Positions 9,318 to 19,280 are shown, counted from the stretch's first letter. The stretch is 64,000 nt of DNA from Thalassotalea ponticola (GCF_041379045.1 NZ_CP166871.1:2914001-2978000), one strand, 5' to 3'. Notes: generated from the sequence alone by a model not told the origin. A program made the numbers and translations.

Positions 9318-9815
9318 TCAATCAACCGAACTTGACGGTTGCAGTTGCTGACAAATATACGCGTAACTTTGCTCCGACAAGACCGCTTTCGACAGATAGT
9401 GTTGCGCGCCATTTTTCTCAATTAAAATTAACCCTTTGGCGGTTTTAATTAAGCGTTCAACATCGCTCCATAAACACTGCCTATCAACGAAATCCGACTT
9501 GCTGTGAACCCCCTGCTGATCGATGGTTAAGGTGACTTCATTACCCGCCGCTTTGGAGAACATCTGACGGGTTACCCACCAACCTCGAGCAAAGCGGACA
9601 CTGAGTACCTCAACCAAGCCTAATACGTAAAAGAAGTAACCTAAGTGACCACTCAGTTTTTCGATATTGGCCGCGGAAATAAAAAAACCCAGCGCAAATA
9701 AAATCAACGCCTTGCTGTAGCGCTTCCACCCTTGTTGACGCAGACTTGCAGATTGTTCAAAACACTCGACAAAGTGCGCCTTGTCTAAGGTAAACGTATG
9801 TTCAAATTTTGTCAT
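9318..9815 (-). CDS. YcxB-like membrane protein of unknown function
   Basis: The 165-residue protein has two adjacent membrane segments (about residues 35-53 and 58-76), then a soluble C-terminal region of beta character (TLTIDQQGVHSKSDF, LIKTAKGLILIEKNGAQHYL). That layout recalls YcxB-like/PH-like proteins, but I assign it by architecture only. It faces the stomatin operon tail-to-tail. No ribosome site stands out before ATG 9815. Confidence 0.7.
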   Translation of the reverse strand: MTKFEHTFTLDKAHFVECFEQSASLRQQGWKRYSKALILFALGFFISAANIEKLSGHLGYFFYVLGLVEVLSVRFARGWWVTRQMFSKAAGNEVTLTIDQQGVHSKSDFVDRQCLWSDVERLIKTAKGLILIEKNGAQHYLSKAVLSEQSYAYICQQLQPSSSVD

Positions 9816-9827
9816 TTTACGATCATT

Positions 9828-9862
9828 AAAAAAGCCCAGTTCACGGTTGTTGACCGGGCTGA
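9828..9862 (-). terminator. terminator of the seven-gene operon
   Basis: On the minus strand AGCCC...GGGCT arms close an imperfect hairpin with an internal GGTCAA/GTGAAC-like pairing. A T6 run follows. It sits between the sugar dehydrogenase stop (9888) and the next start (9815). Confidence 0.7.
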
Positions 9863-9887
9863 GTTAGTAAATAAAGCGGTGAGTAAA

Positions 9888-11039
9888 CTAAGGTTGAGGC
9901 ACCAATTTTTTTATTCCTTGGCCATCAATTCCGACATAAATAAAGCCATCGCGCCCTTGATACACATTGCGCACTCGACCAATACCATCGAGCACTTTTT
10001 GTTGTTCAACGACCTCGTCTCCATTCAGGGTAATCAGCACCAAGTGACTGAATTTCATCGAACCGAGTAAAATCTTATTTTGCCATTTAGGGTACTTGCT
10101 CGAAGTTACAAAGGTCATCCCAGACGGGGCAATTGACGGATCCCAATACAGTTTCGGTTGCTCCATACCATCTTGACGAGTAAGGTCGGTAAACGAGGTG
10201 CCATTGTAATTAACACCGTAACTGATCACCGGCCACCCATAGTTTTTACCTGCTTCGATTAGATTGAGTTCATCTCCTCCCTTAGGACCGTGTTCGTGTG
10301 CCCAAATACGACCTGTATTTGGATCGGTAGCCAAGCCTTGAGGATTGCGATGTCCATAGGAAAAAATGGCCGTTTTCGCCCCAGCGACATCGACAAAAGG
10401 GTTGTCGTTAGGAATACGGCCATCATCGTGCAAACGATAGACTTTTCCGCCGTCAACACTGAGATCTTGTGGCAACACATCGCGCTGTCCCCGATCGCCA
10501 ATTGAAAAGTAGACGAACCCTTGTTTATCAAAGGTAATACGCGAACCGTAGTGATGACCCTTCTCACTGTTTTCTGCACCTTTGTATAGCCATTGCAGAT
10601 CAACCAGTGAAAAATCCTTTAAACGAGCGCGAATCAATGCCGTATTGCTGCCTTTGCCTTCGCCTTTATCACTTGAAAAAGTAAAGTAAATCCAACCGTT
10701 GTCTGAGTATTCAGGATGTAAGGCGACGTCCAACAAGCCCCCCTGGTTATTGACTACCACATTAGGTAAACCTTCGATGTCTCGGTCAATCATCACCCCA
10801 TCTCGAATGAGGCGTAATTTGCCGCTTCGCTCAGTCACTAATAAATCGTTATTAGGTAATTGCACCATCCCCCAAGGGATTGTGACATCACTTTGAGTGG
10901 GCATGACTTTCACGGCTTGTTCAACCTCAGATGCCGCTTGTTTTTGAGCGGCAGAAAGGCTGTTGTCTTGAGCGTAACTGGTGTGACTGAACAGAAGTGT
11001 AGAACTCAGGGCTATTGCACTAGCTAGTTTGTGATTCAT
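9888..11039 (-). CDS. PQQ-dependent soluble aldose sugar dehydrogenase (YliI-like), secreted
   Basis: The mature part is a beta-propeller glucose/sorbosone dehydrogenase domain: IPWGMVQLPNNDLLVTERSG at the start, LLDVALHPEYSDNGWIYFTFS, then HEHGPKGGDELNLIEAGKNY carrying the PQQ-site region. ATG 11039 begins a clear signal peptide (MNHKLASAIALSSTLLFSHTSYAQ), placing it in the periplasm. The frame runs 28 residues further upstream, but that stretch overlaps the preceding gene. No PQQ biosynthesis genes are visible here, so the cofactor would come from elsewhere in the genome or from outside. It is the last gene of the operon and overlaps the previous one by 20 bases. Confidence 0.9.
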   Translation of the reverse strand: MNHKLASAIALSSTLLFSHTSYAQDNSLSAAQKQAASEVEQAVKVMPTQSDVTIPWGMVQLPNNDLLVTERSGKLRLIRDGVMIDRDIEGLPNVVVNNQGGLLDVALHPEYSDNGWIYFTFSSDKGEGKGSNTALIRARLKDFSLVDLQWLYKGAENSEKGHHYGSRITFDKQGFVYFSIGDRGQRDVLPQDLSVDGGKVYRLHDDGRIPNDNPFVDVAGAKTAIFSYGHRNPQGLATDPNTGRIWAHEHGPKGGDELNLIEAGKNYGWPVISYGVNYNGTSFTDLTRQDGMEQPKLYWDPSIAPSGMTFVTSSKYPKWQNKILLGSMKFSHLVLITLNGDEVVEQQKVLDGIGRVRNVYQGRDGFIYVGIDGQGIKKLVPQP

Positions 11040-11268
11040 CGACTTTCTCTTTCCTAACAATAACTTTATAAAAATAATTAATAACCAATAGCATAACACA
11101 GGCACTGAGTACCGTGAAAACATGTACTACGAGGGTACTCACTTTTAGGTTGTGTTGCCACAAAAAAACCACGCCGGAACGGGTCACAAAAAACAAGTTA
11201 AGCAAACTTAGGTGAATAAATAACACACCGGCAAAAGTTGCTAATTTTCGTGATGTTAAGTTACGCAT
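11020..11268 (-). CDS. small two-helix membrane protein, unknown
   Basis: The 82-residue protein has two predicted membrane helices (about residues 10-30 and 42-66) and a charged tail (RKEKVDESQTS). I do not recognise the family. The case for a real gene is its position: it overlaps the upstream stop by 8 bases and the downstream sugar dehydrogenase by 20 bases, as expected for translational coupling. Its composition is also strongly membrane-like. Confidence 0.7.
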   Translation of the reverse strand: MRNLTSRKLATFAGVLFIHLSLLNLFFVTRSGVVFLWQHNLKVSTLVVHVFTVLSACVMLLVINYFYKVIVRKEKVDESQTS

Positions 11269-12166
11269 GGTCGGTTTCTAGTATCTTTTGTTGGCTAAAA
11301 TAATTCAGTAAGTCATTTACGTTAAATTTAAAATTATGCTCGTTAAAGTAGCGACTGGCCACGCACTTGGTCAACGGCCCCTGCCAAGGGGCAAATGCCA
11401 CAGGGTTGCGACCAACTGAAGCAAACGCGGTTTGATAAAACGCTTTTCGCGTTGGGTGATGAGGACACACACCATTGACGACCTCTGGTGCACTGTCCAT
11501 CGCCAGCAATGCAACAATAAGCCCTATGGCATCATCTCTGTGAATCATGTTGACCACTGAGTCGGGGTTATCAACAGTGCTCTTATTGCTAAAAAAACGT
11601 GCAGGTTGCCGCTCATAGCCAAACAGCCCTGCCAGCCTAAGCACGGTTTTTTGCGCCACATGGGCCTTTAGCACCGACTTTTCAGCACTTGCTAACAACG
11701 CCACTTTATCATCGCTCATATCCAGCTCAGCGTGTTCATCGACGACACCAGACAAGCCATTGTAAACCGCGGTTGAGCTAATTAACACAATCTGTTGCAG
11801 TGCACATCGGTCGGTTTGCGCCAACTGCATCAGCGCCTCGATTTGTGCCGGGTAATTGGTGCGCCCATGGCGAATACCCGGTGGGATACAAATAACCCAA
11901 TGGGATGCGGTTAACAGCACATCGTTGAGCAGATGCGGTGCATCAACAACCGATACTTGCACCGCATTGGTTCGAGCGGTTGGCGATGTAATACTCTGTC
12001 TGAGTTGCTCACATTTTTGCTCTGTGCGACTTGTTGCGATGACATTGTATCCAGCTTGTGCTAACGCGCTCGCTAACGGGCGGCCGAGCCACCCGGCGCC
12101 AATCACCGCGACCGTAGCCGCTTTGTCAACCGGCGAAGTCATGCTGTTACTATTTGGAACCGCCAT
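11261..12166 (-). CDS. SDR-type NAD(P)-binding epimerase-like protein (YeeZ-like)
   Basis: A Rossmann fold starts with VIGAGWLGRPLASALAQAG and continues with a basic residue pair suggesting NADP preference (ATSRTEQK). VLISSTAVYNG carries the SDR serine, and RLAGLFGYERQPARF follows. Members of the YeeZ-like group are atypical SDRs of unknown substrate. ATG 12166 has GAGAGGA seven bases upstream. The gene lies 21 bases behind yiiD/fabY in the same operon. Substrate cannot be inferred. Confidence 0.85.
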   Translation of the reverse strand: MAVPNSNSMTSPVDKAATVAVIGAGWLGRPLASALAQAGYNVIATSRTEQKCEQLRQSITSPTARTNAVQVSVVDAPHLLNDVLLTASHWVICIPPGIRHGRTNYPAQIEALMQLAQTDRCALQQIVLISSTAVYNGLSGVVDEHAELDMSDDKVALLASAEKSVLKAHVAQKTVLRLAGLFGYERQPARFFSNKSTVDNPDSVVNMIHRDDAIGLIVALLAMDSAPEVVNGVCPHHPTRKAFYQTAFASVGRNPVAFAPWQGPLTKCVASRYFNEHNFKFNVNDLLNYFSQQKILETDHA

Positions 12167-12187
12167 ATGTATCCTCTCACTCTCAGC

Positions 12188-13075
12188 TTAGCGCGCTAAA
12201 ATAACATACTTACCGCGGAACGTAGCGACCTGATTGTCACCGTCAAACACCCCTACCTGTACGTGGATTCGAGCCTTGTTTTTACTTTCCAATAGACCAA
12301 TATTACCGTCTTGTTCGAGTGTTCTTGCCGTCGGAAAGCCGTGCAGTGGTTTGCGGTATTCAATCGATGCATCGGCGAGGACGATATCACCATCAAGCAT
12401 AGCATCGGCTAATAACAAGTACACTTGTCCCCAACCAGTGAGTGTCGCTAATGTGTATACACTACCGGCAAACATGGTGTTGTGTAAATTCAAGTTAGCT
12501 TGACGATCTGCACAGGTGGTCAATGCCCCGTCGATAACGCTACACGGTTTGATCTGCATAAATTTACTCAACGGAATAGTCTTATGCCAGACCCTCTCTA
12601 AGCGTTGCAACACGCGCTCATAACCACTGTCAGCAAGAGCAATTGTTTTTTGCATTTTATAGTGCTGAATTTGGCCATACAGCAAGTGACTTTTGGCAAG
12701 TATTTGATAGCCGCAGTTGCGATAAAAATCCAATGCATTTTCGCGCGCCTGAAGCTCTATGGTACTCACCCCACGCTCTGCTGCCGCTTGCTCTAACGCC
12801 GTCAGTAACTTTGCCCCTAAACCTTTGCCCTGATGCGCATCATCTACCGCCATAAAACGAATGTTCGCTTTATCTACCCCCACCTTGTGAACACGACCTA
12901 CGCCAACCACGCGATCGCACTGGTCGACAACCATGCGATGCACTGCCTGTTGTTCAAGATCATCGAGTTCAGAGCCAACGGGTTGCTGCCACGCTTGTCT
13001 TAGTTGACAATAACGCAACTGGTAATAGGCCTCAAATTGGGCATCGCTTTGAGGCGAAGTAATTCGGTAACTCAT
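12188..13075 (-). CDS. yiiD: GNAT plus hotdog fusion protein (YiiD/FabY/MadA type)
   Basis: The N-terminal half (about 1-140) is a GNAT acetyltransferase domain with IRFMAVDDAHQGKGLGAKLLTALE as the acetyl-CoA loop. The C-terminal half (about 150-295) is the YiiD hotdog domain (LHNTMFAGSVYTLATLTGWG, ILADASIEYRKP-like). E. coli YiiD shares this two-domain plan and has been linked to starting fatty-acid synthesis through malonyl-ACP decarboxylation; I cite that from memory. Synteny supports orthology, because E. coli has yihY-dtd-yiiD in the same order. It starts 2 bases after dtd. Confidence 0.92.
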   Translation of the reverse strand: MSYRITSPQSDAQFEAYYQLRYCQLRQAWQQPVGSELDDLEQQAVHRMVVDQCDRVVGVGRVHKVGVDKANIRFMAVDDAHQGKGLGAKLLTALEQAAAERGVSTIELQARENALDFYRNCGYQILAKSHLLYGQIQHYKMQKTIALADSGYERVLQRLERVWHKTIPLSKFMQIKPCSVIDGALTTCADRQANLNLHNTMFAGSVYTLATLTGWGQVYLLLADAMLDGDIVLADASIEYRKPLHGFPTARTLEQDGNIGLLESKNKARIHVQVGVFDGDNQVATFRGKYVILAR

Positions 13076-13077
13076 CG

Positions 13078-13515
13078 CTAAACCCTGAGTTGAAAGGTTA
13101 CAGGACCGTCATTGACCAACGATACTTGCATATCTGCTCCAAACTGTCCGGTAGGAACACTAAAGCCCATTGCTCGCAGGTGTTGACAAAACTCGAGGTA
13201 GAGAGTTTCACCGAGTTCGGGTGACGCAGCAGAAGAAAAACTCGGGCGTTTACCACTGTTGGTATCGGCCGCTAGGGTAAACTGCGATACCACTAAGATG
13301 TCACCACCAACCTGGCTGACGTTGTGGTTCATTTTACCGTTTTCATCGTTAAACATGCGATAGGTCGCGACTTTATTGGCAAGGCGCAGTACCTTACTAG
13401 GTTCATCGCCTTTTTCGACACCGAGTAAGACCAGTAAGCCGGTGCCAATTTCACCGTGAGTTTGACCGTCAATAACCACTTTGGCGCTACTGACGCGTTG
13501 AAGTAAAGCAATCAT
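13078..13515 (-). CDS. dtd: D-aminoacyl-tRNA deacylase
   Basis: Dtd hydrolyses D-amino acids, and glycine mischarged on tRNA-Ala, from tRNA. The 145-residue length is normal. The two signature motifs are present: SQFTLAAD (residues about 77-84) and the C-terminal [11 protein letters not shown], equivalent to the cross-subunit Gly-cisPro motif region. It sits in yihY-pip-dtd-yiiD with gaps of 11 and 2 bases. Confidence 0.97.
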   Translation of the reverse strand: MIALLQRVSSAKVVIDGQTHGEIGTGLLVLLGVEKGDEPSKVLRLANKVATYRMFNDENGKMNHNVSQVGGDILVVSQFTLAADTNSGKRPSFSSAASPELGETLYLEFCQHLRAMGFSVPTGQFGADMQVSLVNDGPVTFQLRV

Positions 13516-13526
13516 AATAGTTCTTG

Positions 13527-14486
13527 TTATTTCGATTCTAGTAAGAAGTCTGCCATCATATCAGATGCTTGGATAATGGCATCAATTATTCCATCCTCAA
13601 AGCCACTGTGCCCGGCATTGGGAATAATGTGTAGGCGCGCATTTGGCCAACGGTCGACTAATTGATAAGCCGCTTGCACCTGACACACCATGTCGTACCG
13701 GCCGTGAATCACATACGCCGGTAGGTGGGCTATGCTGCTCAGTTTTTTCAACAGCTCATTGGGCTGTAAAAAACACTGGTTGATAAAATAGTGATTTTCT
13801 ATCGACGCCATGGCAATCGCATTGTGTGTGTCTTCGGGCGTGTCGATACTGCGCTGCTCGACGTGCAAGGCCGATATTCGCGTTTCCCACAATGTCCATG
13901 CCTTAGCAGCAGCAACTTTGGCAATGTCGTTATCAGAGCTCAACAATTTGTGATAGTTGGCAATAACTCGACCTCCTGCCATGAACTCAATTGGCGCTAG
14001 AAAATTTTGATAATCATCGGGAAAAAATCGGCTGGCACCATTTGCTCCATACAACCATTCTAGCTCTGTCTCTGAACCGAGGAAAATACCGCGAAGAATA
14101 AAACCAAGTACCCGATGGGGAAATGCTTGTCCATAAGCGAGCCCCAATGTTGTCCCCCAACTGCCACCGGCGATTAGCCATTTATCAATGCCAAAGTGCT
14201 CGCGGATCTCTTCGATATCTTCGAGCAGCAAGGCGGTGGTATTATTTACGGTGCTCGCATGTGGCGTTGAACGCCCTGCTCCGCGCTGATCAAATACGAT
14301 AATGCGATAACGCTGAGGGTCAAAATAGCGGCGGTGATGCTCGCTGCTTCCACCACCGGGACCACCGTGTAAATAAAGTACTGGGATACCATCCGCGTTG
14401 CCACTTTCTTCTAGATACAGGCGGTGCTCTGCGCGCTGAATAAAGAGCTGCTGGTTTGGCTTAATATGAGGGTATAACAGGCGCAC
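13527..14486 (-). CDS. pip: prolyl aminopeptidase (proline iminopeptidase)
   Basis: This alpha/beta hydrolase of the S33 family removes N-terminal proline from peptides. HGGPGGG forms the oxyanion region and [13 protein letters not shown] holds the nucleophilic serine. The acid and histidine are expected at GRYD and NAGHSG near the C-terminus. GTG at 14486 is preferred as start, with GGGAG six bases upstream. A TTG at 14498 would place that site inside the gene. The inserted pip gene separates yihY and dtd, which are adjacent in E. coli. Confidence 0.94.
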   Translation of the reverse strand: MRLLYPHIKPNQQLFIQRAEHRLYLEESGNADGIPVLYLHGGPGGGSSEHHRRYFDPQRYRIIVFDQRGAGRSTPHASTVNNTTALLLEDIEEIREHFGIDKWLIAGGSWGTTLGLAYGQAFPHRVLGFILRGIFLGSETELEWLYGANGASRFFPDDYQNFLAPIEFMAGGRVIANYHKLLSSDNDIAKVAAAKAWTLWETRISALHVEQRSIDTPEDTHNAIAMASIENHYFINQCFLQPNELLKKLSSIAHLPAYVIHGRYDMVCQVQAAYQLVDRWPNARLHIIPNAGHSGFEDGIIDAIIQASDMMADFLLESK

Positions 14487-14519
14487 TATAGCTCCCAACC
14501 GACTATCTTGATGCTAAGT

Positions 14520-15380
14520 TTAGTCGATCTTTTCATCAGCTAAACTCGGTTGCTGTTTAAATTCGTGCAAGCTCACGGTAAATTCGGCGCCGATAAACAC
14601 CACCAACCAACTCACATATACCCAAACAAACAGTATTGGAATAATCGCCAAAGCGCCATAAATTGCCTCATAAGAAGGCAAATGGGTGACATAAGCGGCA
14701 AAGCCTTTTTTCGCGATTTCAAACAAAACGGTCCCCACTATTGCCCCAACTACTGCATATTTAATCACCACATCGGTGTTGGGAACTATTAAATAGAGCA
14801 CCATAAAACCAGCCCATGAGGCAACAAAAGGCAAACTGTGCAGCAAGATATTATTGACATCTTCACCGGCAAAAGAGACCAAAGATACGATATAACTTGT
14901 TGCCACTATCGAGACACCAATAAGTACAGGGCCGAGGGTTAATATCATCCAATAAATAGCAAAGGAGGTGACAACTTTGCGGCGTTTGTAGATACGCCAT
15001 ATGCGATTTAATGCTGTGTCCACTGACGAAATCAATAACATTGCTAAAATAAACAAACTAAAAATAGCGGTTGCTGACATTTGTGAGGCATTATCAACAA
15101 AGCCATTTAAATGACTCTGAATCGTTTCAGATGCGGTGGGTACAAAGTTACTGAATACAAATGTTTCAATGTCTTGCTGCATTTTAGCGAAAATGGGAAA
15201 CGCGGTAATAATTGAAAACATCACCATGAACAGCGGCACCAATGACATTAACGTCACATAGGACAGGTACCCTGCTGACACTTGTATTTGATCGTGTTTA
15301 CAGCGTTCGATAAGATGCTTGATAAACTGCCAAATTGGCAGAGTGTTGTTGTTGATTGAAAACTTTTGTGACAATTTCAT
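14520..15380 (-). CDS. yihY: YihY/BrkB-family inner membrane protein
   Basis: The roughly 286-residue protein has about six membrane segments, with the family stretches AGYLSYVTLMSLVPLFMVMFS, SVDTALNRIWRI and YVSWLVVFIGAEF. The family was once called ribonuclease BN in error; its function is unknown. It is the first gene of the seven-gene operon that includes dtd and yiiD, as in enteric bacteria. ATG 15380 is chosen by family N-terminus; GTG 15389 is possible, and neither has a strong ribosome site. Confidence 0.9.
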   Translation of the reverse strand: MKLSQKFSINNNTLPIWQFIKHLIERCKHDQIQVSAGYLSYVTLMSLVPLFMVMFSIITAFPIFAKMQQDIETFVFSNFVPTASETIQSHLNGFVDNASQMSATAIFSLFILAMLLISSVDTALNRIWRIYKRRKVVTSFAIYWMILTLGPVLIGVSIVATSYIVSLVSFAGEDVNNILLHSLPFVASWAGFMVLYLIVPNTDVVIKYAVVGAIVGTVLFEIAKKGFAAYVTHLPSYEAIYGALAIIPILFVWVYVSWLVVFIGAEFTVSLHEFKQQPSLADEKID

Positions 15381-15452
15381 TAGTAACACGTTGTAAATAT
15401 TAATATATATTACACTATACTAAATTATCGAGAGAACTCTAGGGAGTATTTA

Positions 15453-15665
15453 ATGGCGGGTCAAGGTTCTGGTGGTAATGTGATTGCAGCAATTTGCAAT
15501 GTTTTTATCCCAGGTTTAGGTCAACTGGTGCAAGGCAGAGTGTTGGCTGCCATCATATTTTTTGTCTTTACCGGTATCCTCTATTTCACCGTTGTACTGT
15601 GGATTGTGGGCGCGATTTTCCATCTGTGGTCAATTATTGATGCGGCGCGTTATAAAGGCCCCTAA
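15453..15665 (+). CDS. small membrane protein, TM2-like
   Basis: The 70-residue protein has two hydrophobic helices around a PGLGQLVQGR turn and ends WSIIDAARYKGP. That resembles TM2-type small membrane proteins. AGGGAG precedes ATG 15453. It is divergent from yihY and isolated. Function is unknown. Confidence 0.8.
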   Translation: MAGQGSGGNVIAAICNVFIPGLGQLVQGRVLAAIIFFVFTGILYFTVVLWIVGAIFHLWSIIDAARYKGP

Positions 15666-15692
15666 GCCGCTCGACATACGACGTTATCTGAC

Positions 15693-15727
15693 AAAACCAT
15701 AAAGTGCCAACGCACCTTATGGTTTTT
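15693..15727. terminator. bidirectional terminator
   Basis: Arms AAACCATAA-GTGC and GCAC-TTATGGTTT with one wobble and a short loop have A and T runs on both sides. It separates the convergent genes at 15665 and 15737. Confidence 0.82.
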
Positions 15728-15736
15728 GCCATTCAC

Positions 15737-16372
15737 CTACAGCAATTTTAACACGGCAACAAAAACAGCTGTCAGTAACACACTTGAACCTATCACGCCA
15801 CGCACACTGGTCATCGGTCCTTGCTTACCAACAATGGCATTAGCTTCGAGTAAACCGATAATCAGTACACAAACCCACATAGCCATTGAGCCCCAGCCGT
15901 AACCGTAGCCGCCTGACAAGTGCGGACCGGCCAACATAAAACAGACCATTGGCGCAGAAAATAGCGTATTGGTGCGCGACGCTAACAACGCTTTACCTGC
16001 CGCGACAGGTGCATCGCCGTCAACGAGGCCAAGGGCAATTTTTTGGTTTGGCCAAATCACTAACCAGACGTTTAAAAACATCAAGGTGCCCAATAATACG
16101 CCCAACACGGTATAGTCGTTGATCAAACCGAGTTTAGTCACGCCCATTAACAACATCAGGCCGGTCAAAAAGGTAAACATCGCCGCCCAACGAAACCACC
16201 ATAGCGCATCTGGTGCTAAGTGTTTTTTAGCGTCTGCCAACGCTTCAGCACTGGCTTTTTTAAAATAGCTTCCCTGAATAAAATTAAAATAATAAAGCAA
16301 ACCTATCCATGCTATGCCAAATAGTACATGTGCCCAGCGAGTGGCAAAGTTAATCGTTTCCATTACGCTCAT
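15737..16372 (-). CDS. PuuD-like (urate hydroxylase N-domain) membrane protein
   Basis: The protein has about five to six membrane helices with the family stretches WAHVLFGIAWIGLLYYFNFIQG, WWFRWAAMFTFLTGLMLL and WLVIWPNQKIALG. That matches the membrane domain of PuuD-type urate oxidase, here without the C-terminal cytochrome c domain. No other purine-degradation gene is near, so urate oxidation is not supported by context. ATG 16372 has GAGG upstream. A GTG at 16384 would overlap that site. Confidence 0.82.
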   Translation of the reverse strand: MSVMETINFATRWAHVLFGIAWIGLLYYFNFIQGSYFKKASAEALADAKKHLAPDALWWFRWAAMFTFLTGLMLLMGVTKLGLINDYTVLGVLLGTLMFLNVWLVIWPNQKIALGLVDGDAPVAAGKALLASRTNTLFSAPMVCFMLAGPHLSGGYGYGWGSMAMWVCVLIIGLLEANAIVGKQGPMTSVRGVIGSSVLLTAVFVAVLKLL

Positions 16373-16692
16373 CGTAAACCTCACGTGAATTGTTGTTATT
16401 GGCGGTTACCGTTGGATCAATACCGCTAGTTAATTAACCAATTGTTAATCTAAACAACATACGCCTCACATTGTTTTTTTGCAATTATTTTAGGTGCTTA
16501 CAATATAAAATGGGTTAGCGCTCAAGCGTGACCTAACACTCATCTCGATGGGTGTTAAACGCGTAAATGACTATAGAAAACAATGAAAAGATCTAAAAAG
16601 CTACTGGAAAAAGCTAATTTAGTAGTTAAAATGAACGCCCTAGTCAGAACAATTAGCTGACTGACATTAATAACATATATCCGGAGAACACT
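16373..16692. other. intergenic region upstream of sodB, with a hairpin
   Basis: This 320-base AT-rich stretch holds the divergent promoters. At 16534-16557 an inverted repeat (TAACACTCAT/ATGGGTGTTA) with a 4-base loop and one wobble is not followed by a T-run. It may be a regulatory element, or chance. Nothing else is recognised. Confidence 0.45.
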
Positions 16693-17277
16693 ATGGCAAT
16701 TTCATTACCAGCATTACCTTATGCAATGGACGCACTTGCGCCGCACATTTCTCAAGAAACTCTAGAGTTTCACTACGGCAAGCATCACAACACTTACGTT
16801 GTAAAACTAAACGGTTTAATTGAAGGCACTGAACTTGCTGACAAATCTTTAGAAGAGATCGTAAAAAGCTCTGAAGGCGGTGTATTTAACAACGCTGCTC
16901 AAATTTGGAACCACACATTTTACTGGAACTCATTAACGCCAAACGGCAACGGCGCACCAGTTGGTGAATTAGCTGAAGCTATCAACGCTCAATACGGTTC
17001 TTTTGACGAGTTCAAAGCTAAGTTCAACGACATGGCTGTAAACAACTTTGGTTCAAGCTGGACTTGGTTAGTGAAAAAAGCAGACGGTTCTTTAGACATC
17101 GTTAACACGTCTAACGCCGCGACACCGCTAACTGAAGACGGCGTTACCCCGCTAATCACTGTAGATTTATGGGAACACGCTTACTACATTGATTACCGCA
17201 ACCTTCGTCCAAGCTACATGGAAGCGTTCTGGACACTAGCGAACTGGGAATTTGCCAACGCAAACTTCACCGCTTAA
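16693..17277 (+). CDS. sodB: iron superoxide dismutase
   Basis: SodB dismutates superoxide to hydrogen peroxide and oxygen in the cytoplasm. Metal ligands are visible at His27 (EFHYGKHH), His74 (WNHTFYW), Asp158 and His162 ([12 protein letters not shown]). Gln70 in AAQIWNH is characteristic of the Fe rather than the Mn form. The 194-residue length is typical. CGGAGA precedes ATG 16693 and a strong terminator follows. Codon use is noticeably biased compared with neighbours, as expected for a highly expressed gene. Confidence 0.98.
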   Translation: MAISLPALPYAMDALAPHISQETLEFHYGKHHNTYVVKLNGLIEGTELADKSLEEIVKSSEGGVFNNAAQIWNHTFYWNSLTPNGNGAPVGELAEAINAQYGSFDEFKAKFNDMAVNNFGSSWTWLVKKADGSLDIVNTSNAATPLTEDGVTPLITVDLWEHAYYIDYRNLRPSYMEAFWTLANWEFANANFTA

Positions 17278-17300
17278 TCGCCAGCGATTAAAATCATTAC

Positions 17301-17332
17301 AAAAAAGCGACCTCTTTAGGTCGCTTTTTTTT
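17301..17332 (+). terminator. intrinsic terminator of sodB
   Basis: AGCGACCT and AGGTCGCT arms close a short loop. A T8 run follows. It lies 24 bases past the sodB stop. Confidence 0.93.
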
Positions 17333-17410
17333 ATTGCCGCGACAAACACCATAACACGGCCTAACCGCAATGCGACGCCAGTTATAACGTCATTGTCAAA
17401 TGGCTAAAAA

Positions 17411-17442
17411 CAAAAATGCCAGCTTAATACTGGCATTTTTAT
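17411..17442 (-). terminator. terminator of typA, usable on both strands
   Basis: AAAAATGCCAG and CTGGCATTTTT flank a short AT-rich loop. A and T runs lie on both sides. It sits 20 bases beyond the typA stop. Confidence 0.88.
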
Positions 17443-17462
17443 CTGGTTAAATAATCAACCGA

Positions 17463-19280
17463 TTATTTTTTATTGCGAGATTCACGCTTGCGATCCGACT
17501 CTTTTAAGAACTTCTTACGAATACGGATATTCTCTGGCGTAACTTCGACTAACTCGTCATCATCGATGAACTCAAGCGCTTGCTCAAGTGTCATTTTAAT
17601 TGGTGGCGTTAGTACCTGTGCATCATCAGTACCGGCAGCACGTACGTTAGTTAATTGCTTACCTTTTAACACGTTTACGGTTAGGTCGTTATCACGGCTG
17701 TGGATACCAACAACCATACCTTCGTACACTTCAACACCGTGACCAATCATGAGACGACCGCGATCTTGTAAGTTAAATAGTGCGTTAGTTAATGCTTTAC
17801 CTTGCGCGTTAGAAATCAATACACCGTTTAGACGCTGACCAATTTCACCACCTTTATGTGGACCGTACTGTAAGAACGTGTGGTAAATCAAACCAGAACC
17901 AGACGTTAACGTCATGAATTCAGTTTGGAAACCAATTAAACCACGACTTGGCATGATAAAGTCCATGCGAATGCGACCTTTGCCGTCTGGCGCCATATCG
18001 GTTAGTTCGGCTTTACGCAGACCCATTTTCTCCATGATCGAACCTTGATGCTCTTCTTCAACATCAATCGTTACGGTTTCATACGGTTCTTCGATTTGGC
18101 CGTCAACTTCGCGCATGATTACTTCTGGACGTGAAACCGCTAGTTCGTAGCCTTCACGACGCATGTTCTCGATAAGGATACCTAAGTGCAATTCACCACG
18201 ACCTGATACGCGGAATTTATCTGGATCATCGGTTTCTTCAACACGCAACGCAACGTTGTGAACCAATTCTTTTTCCAAACGCTCTAGGATATTACGTGAC
18301 GTAACATATTTACCTTCTTGACCCGCAAATGGAGAAGTATTTACTTGGAACGTCATGGTAACAGTTGGCTCATCTACTGATAGTGGTGGTAGTGGCTCAA
18401 CTTCGCTTGGACAACAGATGGTGTCAGAGATTTTTAAATCGCCTAAACCAGTAATCGCGATAATGTCACCCGCTTGTGCTGAGTCTACTTCGTAACGATC
18501 TAGACCTAAGTAACCGTAGACTAAGCCAACCTTGCCGTTGTGTATTTTACCGCTGGCTGTTTGCACAGTAACTTGCTGACCTGGCTTAACTGTACCACGA
18601 GTAACACGGCCTAAACCGATAACACCAACGTACGAGTTGTAGTCAAGCTGAGAGATTTGCATCTGGAAAGGACCATCTACGTCAGCATCTGGACACGGTA
18701 CTTCGTCGATGATGGTTTGGAATAATGGCGTCATGTCGGTGCCAGTTTCGCCTTCTTCAAGAGAAGCCCAGCCATTGATCGCTGACGCGTAAACCACTTT
18801 AAAGTCTAACTGTTCATCAGTAGCACCAAGGTTATCGAATAAGTCGAATACTTGATCCATAACCCAATCAGGACGTGCACCTGGTTTGTCGATTTTGTTA
18901 ATTACAACAATCGGCTTCAAGCCTTGTGCGAATGCTTTTTGGGTAACGAAACGCGTTTGCGGCATAGGCCCTTCTTGAGCGTCAACAATCAACAATACGG
19001 AGTCTACCATTGACATAACGCGCTCTACTTCACCACCGAAGTCGGCGTGACCAGGAGTGTCGACGATATTCACGCGGTAATCATTCCAATTAATGGCCGT
19101 ATTTTTAGCCAAAATGGTAATACCACGCTCTTTCTCGATATCGTTAGAATCCATTACGCGTTCATCAACGTCTGCGCGAGAGTCTAAAGTACCAGATTGT
19201 TGGAGTAGCTTATCAACCAAAGTCGTTTTACCATGGTCAACGTGCGCTATGATCGCAATGTTACGTAATTTATCTAACAC
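17463..19280 (-). CDS. typA: ribosome-binding GTPase TypA/BipA
   Basis: TypA is a translational GTPase of the EF-G/LepA class that binds 70S ribosomes under stress and aids 50S assembly, especially in the cold. G motifs: [10 protein letters not shown] (G1), [11 protein letters not shown] (G3) and [13 protein letters not shown] (G4). The C-terminal part carries the TypA-specific domain, with [10 protein letters not shown] and [12 protein letters not shown]. The 605-residue length is normal. It is divergent from glnA, as in many gammaproteobacteria. Confidence 0.98.
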   Translation of the reverse strand: MLDKLRNIAIIAHVDHGKTTLVDKLLQQSGTLDSRADVDERVMDSNDIEKERGITILAKNTAINWNDYRVNIVDTPGHADFGGEVERVMSMVDSVLLIVDAQEGPMPQTRFVTQKAFAQGLKPIVVINKIDKPGARPDWVMDQVFDLFDNLGATDEQLDFKVVYASAINGWASLEEGETGTDMTPLFQTIIDEVPCPDADVDGPFQMQISQLDYNSYVGVIGLGRVTRGTVKPGQQVTVQTASGKIHNGKVGLVYGYLGLDRYEVDSAQAGDIIAITGLGDLKISDTICCPSEVEPLPPLSVDEPTVTMTFQVNTSPFAGQEGKYVTSRNILERLEKELVHNVALRVEETDDPDKFRVSGRGELHLGILIENMRREGYELAVSRPEVIMREVDGQIEEPYETVTIDVEEEHQGSIMEKMGLRKAELTDMAPDGKGRIRMDFIMPSRGLIGFQTEFMTLTSGSGLIYHTFLQYGPHKGGEIGQRLNGVLISNAQGKALTNALFNLQDRGRLMIGHGVEVYEGMVVGIHSRDNDLTVNVLKGKQLTNVRAAGTDDAQVLTPPIKMTLEQALEFIDDDELVEVTPENIRIRKKFLKESDRKRESRNKK

